The notes beneath the pieces were generated by a model. That model saw only the letters and a list, made by a program, of their open reading frames with translations. It had not been told where the DNA came from and did no database searches. Shown in pieces: positions 16,001-23,452 of a stretch of 37,632 nt of DNA (position 1 is the stretch's first letter; every line of letters starts with the position of its first letter). The position numbers were made by a program, and so were the translations under genes. Source of the DNA: Chitinophaga pinensis (GTDB lineage Bacteria > Bacteroidota > Bacteroidia > 2-12-FULL-35-15); assembly GCA_945885475.1 (NCBI GenBank), contig CAMCYR010000002.1, positions 1-37,632 of the forward strand, read 5' to 3'.

Positions 16001-16737
16001 GTCGAGTAATTTTTTCCCCAGCGGGTGAATGTTTCAGAAAGAAACACCTTTAGAAAAACAATTAAAAAAATAAAGCCGATGAGACTTAATATAACGGAAA
16101 CGAAAGAACTAAGAGATACGGAGTTGTTTGCAGGGTTAAACTCTAGTGAAAATAAATAATCGCCAGCGTAGTTTTTAACACCATTGCTTGCATTCGGATT
16201 GTCTGTGATTAATTTTGTTTCTGCAGGAACAGCAAAATCTTTTTGGAACTCATTGGTCAGGTATTTGTTTTGGTAGGGGTATTCGTTTTTTACAAGCAAC
16301 AGCCCGACGATCGCTTTTGTAGTTGACGAGTTGGTGTGCGGTCGCACAACCTCAAACCAGCCGTTGTGAAGTTTTGCCATTTTTGAATCAAGGCAAACTT
16401 CTTTTACCCAGTTTTCAACCGCAATTGAATTGTCACTCCAAAATTTTAAGGTGTCGTTTTCGTATATGAGCAAAGCGATACCTTCTTCTGTGCGGAGTGA
16501 ATTGTAGTAGGAGGGTTTTTTTGTGAAAAGTTCCGTGTAGCTTTCTGTTTTCGCACGCTTTGCCAAAGCAAGCATTTCTTCATTCAGCCGTTTTTCTTTT
16601 GTATGCAAAACCCGTTCAAAACTACTGATTGTCGGTTCTGCGCTTCCGGAAAAGGTATAAAACAGAATGCTTCCCGCTACCAGGAAGACAAGCGCAAAAA
16701 CAAAAAGAAAATATTTATTTTTAAAAATCTTTTTCAA
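13030..16737 (-). CDS. Large multi-pass membrane sensor histidine kinase (NtrY-like)
   Basis: The 1235-residue protein has an N-terminal helix (about 10-29) and an extracytoplasmic domain (30-208). A block of about eight transmembrane helices (208-475), a second large extracytoplasmic domain (475-722), two helices (722-783), a third sensor domain (787-925), a helix (926-953) and HAMP (about 954-1003) follow. The kinase core has His1024 in V-A-H-E-I-K-N-P-L, an N-box at N-N-L-I-K-N-A-N-Q-A-I, and D-N-G-N-G-I, F-V-P-N-F-T-T-K and G-M-G-L-G-L-A boxes. The H-E-I-K-N-P-L-T-P-M-K-L-S form is NtrY-like. The start is a TTG at 16737; no ATG lies before the first helix. No response regulator is adjacent, so it is an orphan here. 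The ligand is unknown; the architecture suggests envelope sensing. Confidence 0.9.
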   Translation of the reverse strand: MKKIFKNKYFLFVFALVFLVAGSILFYTFSGSAEPTISSFERVLHTKEKRLNEEMLALAKRAKTESYTELFTKKPSYYNSLRTEEGIALLIYENDTLKFWSDNSIAVENWVKEVCLDSKMAKLHNGWFEVVRPHTNSSTTKAIVGLLLVKNEYPYQNKYLTNEFQKDFAVPAETKLITDNPNASNGVKNYAGDYLFSLEFNPANNSVSLSSFVSVILSLIGFIFLIVFLKVFLSETFTRWGKNYSTIAFIIIVIAFRYVSIKLSFPESFYSFDLFQPQVFANANSIWLTSLGDLLLNVLLLFFLTYVFFNECEFNSLVYRLKKINKQVLSFGFFLAFFWFSWVINGLFIGLIKNSNIPFSINNLFTLNEYSYIGIIIIGLLLFIYFLFADKMVSVLKQLKLNTKQYVLVFIVSAVVHTFISHLLGTLDLIVIFWPFLLVLSIALIKQKQIVYPFSSIIFLVFLFSLYAVHIFIKHSSLKETESKKIYVEKLAAEQDPVAELLFQDIENKLQADTILLSLVSGAEKKPEEFEKRIKQQYFSGFWEKYDVHVALFDNTCAPIIRSQNPLFDNNFYFDELIEKRGQPTTCTGFYFINNSSGKISYLAKLPLYKSPEITAKLGTVYIELDAKFISDEIGFPELLLDRNIGLSQELSNYSYAKYKHNQLLNQYGKYSYSLTASEFKLSVSEFTFQNKDGFNHLLYRLDPQTLVVLSKRNDGLIGNVTTFSYLFAFFSLLLLSILFFRQISLGRLLDNFSFKYRIQVLLVLIVLVSLALFGGGTIYYIKQQFEVKNKENISEKIHSVLIDVESKLSTETILNKGLAEYVTFILKKSSSVFFTDINFYDVDGNLYSSSRSKVFDEGLTSKKMNPEAFLQIAILGKTEFIHDERIGKLEYLSAYIPFKNKEGKLLAYLNLPYFAKQSELEKEISGFLVALINIYVLLFALSIVTAIFISNYVTKPLKLIQDKLSKIKLGRTNEPIEWKENDEIGSLVSEYNRMIAELSKSADLLAKSERESAWREMAKQVAHEIKNPLTPMKLSVQHLQRTWKDHAPDMDLKMERLTKTIIEQIDTLSNIATEFSNFAKMPKANLEKINIKELIVNTIALFHDSENLEITFESSVDSEAFVFADKEQILRVFNNLIKNANQAIPEDRKGKIMVALKKEKMLFLISVSDNGNGIDDEVLDKIFVPNFTTKTGGMGLGLAMVKNIVETANGRIWFETKAGFGTTFFVSLPCYIEE

Positions 16738-16773
16738 TAAAAATGATAATTAATTATATTTACTGCTGCAGAG

Positions 16774-16781
16774 TAGGTTTG
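16774..16781 (+). promoter_or_regulatory. Bacteroidota -7 box TAGGTTTG before the GT-C/TPR gene
   Basis: TAGGTTTG matches TAnnTTTG and lies 46 bases before the ATG at 16828, in the divergent region between this gene and the large kinase gene. No TTG is found at the expected -33 distance, so support is partial. Confidence 0.35.
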
Positions 16782-16827
16782 AACTAGCAAAGCAAAGGTG
16801 CAAATAAAATAAAGAAATACACCACAC

Positions 16828-18744
16828 ATGGCATCAGAAATTGTACCAAATAATACAGCTCGTAAGAAAGATAAAAGAGAAAAACATTCCGTGCCGGTAT
16901 CAAAACCGCTTAGTCGTGATTTTAAAGATTTTAGAATACAAGCCATCGTTCTTGTGTTCATTGGTTTTGTTTTTTATGCAAACTCTTTTTTCAATGAATA
17001 TGCTTTGGATGACGGAATCGTTATTCAGAAGAACGACTATGTTCAACAAGGTTTGAGAGGCATTCCAAAAATTTTGAGTACCGATGCGTATGAAAGTTTC
17101 TACAGACAAATGGGGGCGAAGCAACAGCTGTCCGGTGGACGATTTCGTCCTCTTTCGGTTGTTACATTTGCTGTTGAGCAACAATTCTTTGGAAGCAATG
17201 CAGAGGTGCGACCGGCAGATGACGTTGCCTTTGTTCGTCATTTTATGAATGTTGTTTATTATCTTCTTTCAATCGTTTTGTTGCTTTATTTTTTAAAGAA
17301 CTTCATCTTTAAAGAGAATCAACTTACTGCTTTTATCGTTTGTTTGATCTTTTTAATCCATCCGATGCATACAGAGGTCGTTGCCAACGTGAAGAGCCGT
17401 GACGAGATCTTGTCTTTCTTGTTCATGATTCTCACTTTCGTTGCCGTATTTCGGTTTCGTGAAAGTAAAAATATAAAACAGCTGCTGTGGTCTGGATTGT
17501 TTTACTTTCTCGCTCTTCTGTCAAAAGAATATGCAATCACTTTATTGATATTAATACCGATGTTGTTGTTCATCGTTTTGAAAGAATCATTTCGGAACGC
17601 TGTTGTTGCAACAATTCCTTTTGCTGTTGTCGCTTGTTTCTATTTGTTAATCCGTTATTCCATTGTTGGTGCCGGAGCGAAGTTTGAAAACCCCGATGTG
17701 CTGAACAATCCTTATTTGTACGCTACCGGCCCCGAAAAATTAGCAACAAAAATTGAAGTTTTGTTGCGCTATTTAAAATTACTTTTTTACCCTGCACCGC
17801 TTTCAAGTGATTATTCATATAGTACAATTCCTTTTGTGAACTTTAGTAGTGCCGGTGTTTGGGCGTCAATCGTTATCCATGTTTCCTTATTTATTTCTGC
17901 TGCGGTGCTGTTTTTTAAACGCAATATTTTATCCTTTGCTATTGCCTTTTATTTGCTGCACTTGTTTATGATCTCCAATTTAATCTTTAACGTAGGTGCA
18001 ACAATGGGCGAACGGATGGTTTACCACTCTTCCTTTGGTTTTGCAATTGCAATTGCAGTTTTTATTAATTGGCTCTTGCATAAAATTCCATCTGCCGATG
18101 CAAAAAAATGGATCGCATTATCTTTTGCATGCCTTCTTGTTTTTTGCTGCGGAGCAAAAACAATAAAACGAAATGCGGAATGGAAAAACGACCAAACACT
18201 ATTTATCACTGATGCACAAACGGTTCCCAATAGCGCCCTAGTTAATGGTAATGCAGGAAAAGCATTTATAGATCTTTCAGAAAAGCCCGAAAACAAATCA
18301 CAGGAAATAGAGTTGATTAAAAAGGGGATCTACCACTTGGAGCGTTCTGTGAACATTCACAAAAAATATGTGAACGGATATTTAAATTTGGGTGTTGCTT
18401 ATTTTAAGTTGAATGACTATAAACGAGCAGAACAATATTGGTCGAAAGCCAAAGAAATTTATCCGAATAATCCGCTTGTTAAGCACAACTTCGACTTGCT
18501 AGCCGCAACCTATTTTAATCAGGGAATGTCAATCGGAGCAAAAAATGTTGAGGAGGCGATTAAGTTGATGGAAAAAGCGGTGAGCCTTGATCCCAGAAAT
18601 GTTGAATGTTGGTATAATATTGGTGGAGCAAGTTTTACGATAAAAGATTATAATAAAGCAAGGAACGCTTGGTCGCAGACATTAAAGTTAAAACCGGATC
18701 ACGTTCTTGCGCAACAGGGAATGACGGCTCTGCCACCCCAATAG
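16828..18744 (+). CDS. Membrane GT-C glycosyltransferase-like protein with C-terminal TPRs (TMTC-like)
   Basis: The 638-residue protein has a basic N-terminus, about ten to twelve transmembrane helices (about 37-450) and three or four tetratricopeptide repeats (about 465-630). The first extracytoplasmic loop carries an Asp-Asp pair (E-Y-A-L-D-D-G-I-V, Asp61-Asp62), the usual acidic motif of GT-C glycosyltransferases that use polyprenyl-phosphate sugars, such as PMT and ArnT families. The R-F-R-P-L-S motif follows near 110. The whole plan matches the TMTC type, known in eukaryotes as O-mannosyltransferases. In Bacteroidota such proteins are uncharacterised but may glycosylate exported proteins. 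Protein O-glycosylation is therefore inference. Transcription diverges from the kinase gene. Confidence 0.8.
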   Translation: MASEIVPNNTARKKDKREKHSVPVSKPLSRDFKDFRIQAIVLVFIGFVFYANSFFNEYALDDGIVIQKNDYVQQGLRGIPKILSTDAYESFYRQMGAKQQLSGGRFRPLSVVTFAVEQQFFGSNAEVRPADDVAFVRHFMNVVYYLLSIVLLLYFLKNFIFKENQLTAFIVCLIFLIHPMHTEVVANVKSRDEILSFLFMILTFVAVFRFRESKNIKQLLWSGLFYFLALLSKEYAITLLILIPMLLFIVLKESFRNAVVATIPFAVVACFYLLIRYSIVGAGAKFENPDVLNNPYLYATGPEKLATKIEVLLRYLKLLFYPAPLSSDYSYSTIPFVNFSSAGVWASIVIHVSLFISAAVLFFKRNILSFAIAFYLLHLFMISNLIFNVGATMGERMVYHSSFGFAIAIAVFINWLLHKIPSADAKKWIALSFACLLVFCCGAKTIKRNAEWKNDQTLFITDAQTVPNSALVNGNAGKAFIDLSEKPENKSQEIELIKKGIYHLERSVNIHKKYVNGYLNLGVAYFKLNDYKRAEQYWSKAKEIYPNNPLVKHNFDLLAATYFNQGMSIGAKNVEEAIKLMEKAVSLDPRNVECWYNIGGASFTIKDYNKARNAWSQTLKLKPDHVLAQQGMTALPPQ

Positions 18745-18766
18745 CAAAAAAGCGGAATTTTTTTCT

Positions 18767-18774
18767 TATTTTTG
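18767..18774 (+). promoter_or_regulatory. Bacteroidota -7 box TATTTTTG before the type IX cargo gene
   Basis: TATTTTTG matches TAnnTTTG, 44 bases upstream of the cargo ATG and in the 73-base gap after the preceding gene. The -33 TTG is not visible. The match is low in information because the region is T-rich. Confidence 0.3.
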
Positions 18775-18817
18775 ATAAACGCATTTCAGTTAAAATATAA
18801 ACTACTCGTTTTTAACA

Positions 18818-21800
18818 ATGACCGTTACAACTAAAAAAAATATTCTTTTCGTTTTTCTATGTCTTTTTTTTTTCAGCGTGTCCGCTCAGGATCGTAAAAT
18901 CAACGATTCCCAAAGTGCAATAAAATTTACTGAAAATAAAAATCAGTGGGATAAGAAGGTATTGTATCGCGCACAGCTTGATGGTGGTGTTTTGTTTCTG
19001 GAGAAAAACGCGTTTACGTATAATTTTTACGATAAGGAAACGCTCCGAAATAATCATACCGGCAGAAACAAAGTAAAGTCCGCTGAACCGATCCGCTCGC
19101 ATGCCTTCAGAATGACTTTTTTGAATGCCCAGAAAACAGTTGACGCAAGCTCCACTCAGATCACGCATGATTACAGCAACTATTTTATTGGGAAAGACAA
19201 AAACAAATGGGTTGGCGATGCTAAAAGCTTCCGTGAAGTAAATTATAAAAACCTATATGCTGGTATCGACCTTCAGGTATTGGGTTTGCAGAATAGCTTG
19301 AAGTATAATTTAATTGTTGCACCACTTGCAAATCCGAAAGAAATTGCCCTTTATTATGAAGGCCTTGATAAAATTAAATTGGAGAGAGGATGCCTTCTTC
19401 TAAAAACTAGCGTAAATGAAATGCTTGAACAAAAACCATATGCCTACCAATACATCGATGGATATGAAGTTGAAGTTCCATGTGAATTTGTTTTAAATAA
19501 TAGTACGGTATCCTTTCGCTTTCCAATGGGTTACGACAAAGAAGTGGAGTTGATCATCGATCCGATTCTCGTTTTCGCTTGTTCATCCGGCTCTACTGCC
19601 GATAATTTCGGCATGACCGCGACATACGATGCGTATGGTAATTTATATTCTGGCGGAACCTGTTTCGATATTGGTTTTCCAACAACACTTGGTGCTTACG
19701 ATGTAACATTTAACGGTGCAACGTCTTATGGCAGAACGGATGTTGTAATTACGAAATACGACTCTTCCGGAACGTTCCTGCAGTACTCAACCTATATTGG
19801 AGGAGCAACAAGTACTGAAATTGTTACCAGCCTTGTTGTTAATAGTTCAGATGAATTGCTTTTGTATGGCGCAACCGGTTCATCCGACTTTCCTGTGACA
19901 CCTGCTGCATACGACACAACATTTAATGGTGGTATTTTACTCCGTTTCGTTTATAACGGGAGCTATTTTGATAATGGCACCGATATATATGTTGCAAAAT
20001 TTAACTCCGCAGGAACAAGCCTTTTGGCATCTACTTTTATTGGTGGTAGTTTGAATGATGGTGTAAATGTCAATAACGACAGTGTTCTTTTTTCAGCTGG
20101 TCCACCTGCTGTTTATGAGTTTCCTGCCGATTCTTTGCAATACAATTACGGTGATCAGTTCCGTGGGGAGATCAATGTTGATCCTTTGGGAAATGCATAT
20201 GTTGCGAGCTCTTCAAGATCGGGTAACTTCCCTATTGTTAATGGTTTTGATAACACCCTTGGTGGTGAACAGGATGCTGTTGCATTTAAATTCAACAGTG
20301 ATTTTTCTGTATTGCTCTGGAGCACATTTTTGGGTGGAACAGATAATGATGCCGGTTATGCTCTCGCGCTTGACGATTCATCAAATGTTTATATTACCGG
20401 AGGTACACGAAGCAACAATTTTCCTGCAACACCGGGTGTCCTTCGTACAACATACCAAGGCGGAAAAGCAGATGGATATATTTCTAAAATAAGCAACAAC
20501 GGCGCAGCGCTTCTTGCCTCAACTTATTGGGGAACAGCAGCATATGATCAGTGTTATTTTATACAACTGGACAGAGATAGCAACGTATATGTGGTTGGTC
20601 AAACAGAGGGCCTAATGCCTATTACACCTGGGGTTTACAACAATCCCAATAGCGGGCAGTTTATCTCCAGAATGAATTATAACTTTACAACACTTGGCTT
20701 TTCAACGGTATTTGGAAACGGTAGCGGTACTCCCAACATTTCTCCATCCGCCTTTTTGGTCGACGATTGTAAAAATATTTATGTTTCAGGATGGGGTGGA
20801 AAAATTGTTCCTCCTGTTACCAGCACAACCGGGATGCCCCTTACGGCAGACGCAATCCAGCCAACAACCGATGGACATAATTTTTATTTGATCGTTCTTT
20901 CCGCAGATGCATCTGCGCTCATCTATGCAACATATTTTGGAGGAGCGAATAGTTGGGAACATGTTGATGGTGGAACAAGTCGATTTGATAAAAAGGGAAT
21001 TATTTACCAATCTGTTTGTGCCGGTTGCGGCGGAAATGATGATTTTCCGGTTACACCAGGATCGTGGCCATATACGAGTCCGATCTACTCTCCTCTCACT
21101 CCAGGTGTTCCTTCTACCGGAATCAATATGAACTCAAATTGCAACAACGGAACATTTAAATTTGACTTTCAGGTTCCTCCTGTAGACGCCGACTTTTCTA
21201 TTGATACAGCTGCAGGATGCGCTCCCTTCTCTGTTGTATTCAGTAATCAAAGTTCAGCCTTCGGGACGTATCTGTGGAATTTTGGTGGCGGTGATACAAC
21301 TTCTGTTATTTATAATCCTACACATGTTTTTCCAACTCCCGGAACTTATATGGTATCCTTGATCCTCTTCAACAATGCGTGTAACATCTCTGATACTGCT
21401 TTTACCTTCATTACCGTTTATCCCGGTGTGACTGCTGATTTCGGATTGGCAAGTGCGCCCTGTTCAAATACAATTACCTTAACAGACTCCTCTTTTGCAT
21501 CGCCTGCAAGCTGGCAATGGGATTTTGGTGACGGTTCCTCTTCTGTGTTACAAAATCCTTTATACACTTATCCTGTAGCGGGAAACTATATAGTTACATT
21601 GATTACAAGTACCATAAACGGATGTTCTGATACCACCGATCTTACTTTTGACAATTCGGGAGGGACTTCAATAAGTTCGAATGTTACAGTTTGTGAAGGT
21701 GGCACAGCTTCTCTTACCGCAACGGGAGGTTTTGCTTATAACTGGGCACCTTCTTCCGGGTTGAATAATTCCACTATCGCCAACCCGACAGCCAGTCCCA

Positions 21801-22426
21801 CTTCTACGACCACTTATTCTGTATCTATATCAACTGTCAACCCAATGGGTGATACCTGCTTCGTTACACTTTCAACTACCGTTACTGTAATTGATCCTGC
21901 TTTGTTTCCAATCGCTGCGACAGCTGACAATGACAGTGTTTTTTCAGGAAGCTCTACTGTTATTCACGCAATTACAGACACAACATTAACTATCTTATGG
22001 AGTCCGGCAACAGGTCTTAGTAATCCCAATTCCTTTAATCCGACTGCATCGCCAACAACAACAACAACATACACGTTGACGGTGATCGATTCTTCCGGCT
22101 GTCCGAAAACTGCAACCGTAACAATATACGTTTTATCAATGCAGTGTGATCCGGCTGATGTTTTTGTACCCAATACATTTACGCCAAACAGTGATGGTCA
22201 AAACGATGTTTTATATGTCAGAGGAAACATGATCTCGGAATTATATTTTGCAGTATATAACCGCTGGGGAGAAATGGTGTTTGAAACAACAGATCAAAAT
22301 GTTGGATGGGATGGAATTTATAAAGGGATGAAAGCTGATCCTGCTGTATTTGCTTGGTACTTAAGGGCAAAGTGTTATAATGGTAGTGAGCTGAAAAAAC
22401 AAGGTAATACAACCCTGATACGATAA
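18818..22426 (+). CDS. Type IX secreted surface protein: DUF7948, SBBP propeller, PKD, Ig-like, type B sorting domain
   Basis: The 1202-residue protein has a signal peptide (1-24, ending V-S-A-Q) and a DUF7948-like N-terminal domain with T-E-N-K-N-Q-W. Beta-propeller SBBP repeats (about 250-780) have recurring Y-S-T-Y-I-G-G / G-S-S-D-F-P-V-T motifs. Two PKD domains follow (about 788-865 and 873-945, with W-x-F-G-G/D-G and P-x-H-V/Y-x-x-P-G-T/N-Y), then two Ig-like modules with W-A-P/W-S-P and T-T-T-Y cores (about 945-1110). The C-terminal 90 residues have F-T-P-N-S-D-G-Q-N-D, Y-N-R-W-G and W-D-G, the gliding motility-associated type B domain. It should be exported through the outer membrane by type IX secretion and act as an adhesin or surface-layer protein. 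PorP/SprF and OmpA-type genes follow immediately. Confidence 0.93.
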   Translation: MTVTTKKNILFVFLCLFFFSVSAQDRKINDSQSAIKFTENKNQWDKKVLYRAQLDGGVLFLEKNAFTYNFYDKETLRNNHTGRNKVKSAEPIRSHAFRMTFLNAQKTVDASSTQITHDYSNYFIGKDKNKWVGDAKSFREVNYKNLYAGIDLQVLGLQNSLKYNLIVAPLANPKEIALYYEGLDKIKLERGCLLLKTSVNEMLEQKPYAYQYIDGYEVEVPCEFVLNNSTVSFRFPMGYDKEVELIIDPILVFACSSGSTADNFGMTATYDAYGNLYSGGTCFDIGFPTTLGAYDVTFNGATSYGRTDVVITKYDSSGTFLQYSTYIGGATSTEIVTSLVVNSSDELLLYGATGSSDFPVTPAAYDTTFNGGILLRFVYNGSYFDNGTDIYVAKFNSAGTSLLASTFIGGSLNDGVNVNNDSVLFSAGPPAVYEFPADSLQYNYGDQFRGEINVDPLGNAYVASSSRSGNFPIVNGFDNTLGGEQDAVAFKFNSDFSVLLWSTFLGGTDNDAGYALALDDSSNVYITGGTRSNNFPATPGVLRTTYQGGKADGYISKISNNGAALLASTYWGTAAYDQCYFIQLDRDSNVYVVGQTEGLMPITPGVYNNPNSGQFISRMNYNFTTLGFSTVFGNGSGTPNISPSAFLVDDCKNIYVSGWGGKIVPPVTSTTGMPLTADAIQPTTDGHNFYLIVLSADASALIYATYFGGANSWEHVDGGTSRFDKKGIIYQSVCAGCGGNDDFPVTPGSWPYTSPIYSPLTPGVPSTGINMNSNCNNGTFKFDFQVPPVDADFSIDTAAGCAPFSVVFSNQSSAFGTYLWNFGGGDTTSVIYNPTHVFPTPGTYMVSLILFNNACNISDTAFTFITVYPGVTADFGLASAPCSNTITLTDSSFASPASWQWDFGDGSSSVLQNPLYTYPVAGNYIVTLITSTINGCSDTTDLTFDNSGGTSISSNVTVCEGGTASLTATGGFAYNWAPSSGLNNSTIANPTASPTSTTTYSVSISTVNPMGDTCFVTLSTTVTVIDPALFPIAATADNDSVFSGSSTVIHAITDTTLTILWSPATGLSNPNSFNPTASPTTTTTYTLTVIDSSGCPKTATVTIYVLSMQCDPADVFVPNTFTPNSDGQNDVLYVRGNMISELYFAVYNRWGEMVFETTDQNVGWDGIYKGMKADPAVFAWYLRAKCYNGSELKKQGNTTLIR

Positions 22427-22433
22427 TTGAAGG

Positions 22434-23450
22434 ATGAAAAAAAATAAGTTCATATTGTTTTTACTATTCTGTTGTGTGAATTTTATTCATGCACAGGATA
22501 TTCATTATTCGCAATTCAACGCATCACCACAAAACTTAAATCCTGCTCAGACAGGTTTGTTTAAAGGTGACTGGCGCTTTGTTGGAAACTTCAGAAGTCA
22601 GTGGTCTGCAATTCCTGTTCCCTATCGGACATTTTCTATTGCAACAGATACCCGCTTAAAAACAAAATTGGAAAAAGATGTTCCAGCAGCTGGCATACTT
22701 ATCAATACGGATAAATCGGGAGATTCTAAGTTTACAACAACACAAATATTTCTTTCCGGTGCTTACATTAAAAAATTAAACAAAGACTCAACTCATTTTT
22801 TATCTGTTGGGATTCAACCAGGAGTGACAACAAAAAGTTTTGATGTTTCGGCTCTTTCGTTCGACAATCAGTACGATGGCGACAGTTACGATGCTTCCAT
22901 CAGCAGCGGTGAAAACTTTTCGAAAACACGTATTACCTATTTTGATATTGGTGGCGGACTAGCATATTTATGGAAGAAAAACAGCCGTACACTAGTAAAC
23001 GTTGGCGTTTCCGCACTTCATTTGAACAGACCGAAACAATCGTTCTTCAATAATGATGAAATTCGTTTAGATGTAAAAACTAGTGCTAGTGCTATTGCGG
23101 AATTTCCTGTTGCAGCTCAGTTGGATATTTTACCAACAATTCTTTACCAGCGACAAGGAAAGTTTCAGGAAACGGTTGTCGGTTTATTTGGTAAGTATCA
23201 TTTGAAACCAATTGATGGAATGACAACGGCTGTTTCTCTTGGCGGGTTTTACCGGATGAAAGACGCCTTTATTCTGGTGGCGAACATGGACTATAAAAAT
23301 TTCAATGTCGGATTTAGTTACGATATCAATACTTCAAAGCTTACTGAAGCGACAAACCACAGAGGTGGATTTGAAATTTCTGTGATTTATATCTTCAAAA
23401 AGGTTACTCCTTTTGTTGCTAAAAAACGAGTTTGTCCTATTTATATGTAG
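22434..23450 (+). CDS. PorP/SprF family type IX secretion outer-membrane protein
   Basis: The 338-residue protein has a signal peptide (1-20) and then the family's opening motif D-I-H-Y-S-Q-F-N-A-S-P-Q-N-L-N-P-A-Q-T-G. Later come F-R-S-Q-W-S-A-I and a series of amphipathic beta-strands consistent with an outer-membrane barrel of about 14 strands. SprF-type proteins are needed for secretion or attachment of the type B cargo encoded next to them, as sprF is for SprB in Flavobacterium johnsoniae. The gene starts 7 bases after the cargo stop and is followed 2 bases later by the OmpA-type gene. That makes it the partner of the preceding cargo. Several paralogues are usual per genome, so I give no gene symbol. 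Confidence 0.93.
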   Translation: MKKNKFILFLLFCCVNFIHAQDIHYSQFNASPQNLNPAQTGLFKGDWRFVGNFRSQWSAIPVPYRTFSIATDTRLKTKLEKDVPAAGILINTDKSGDSKFTTTQIFLSGAYIKKLNKDSTHFLSVGIQPGVTTKSFDVSALSFDNQYDGDSYDASISSGENFSKTRITYFDIGGGLAYLWKKNSRTLVNVGVSALHLNRPKQSFFNNDEIRLDVKTSASAIAEFPVAAQLDILPTILYQRQGKFQETVVGLFGKYHLKPIDGMTTAVSLGGFYRMKDAFILVANMDYKNFNVGFSYDINTSKLTEATNHRGGFEISVIYIFKKVTPFVAKKRVCPIYM

Positions 23451-23452
23451 TT

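Noticed and set aside
23432-23452. TTG start for the TPR-PD40-OmpA gene inside the PorP gene
   Set aside because: An ATG at 23453, just after the PorP stop, gives a better start before the signal peptide.
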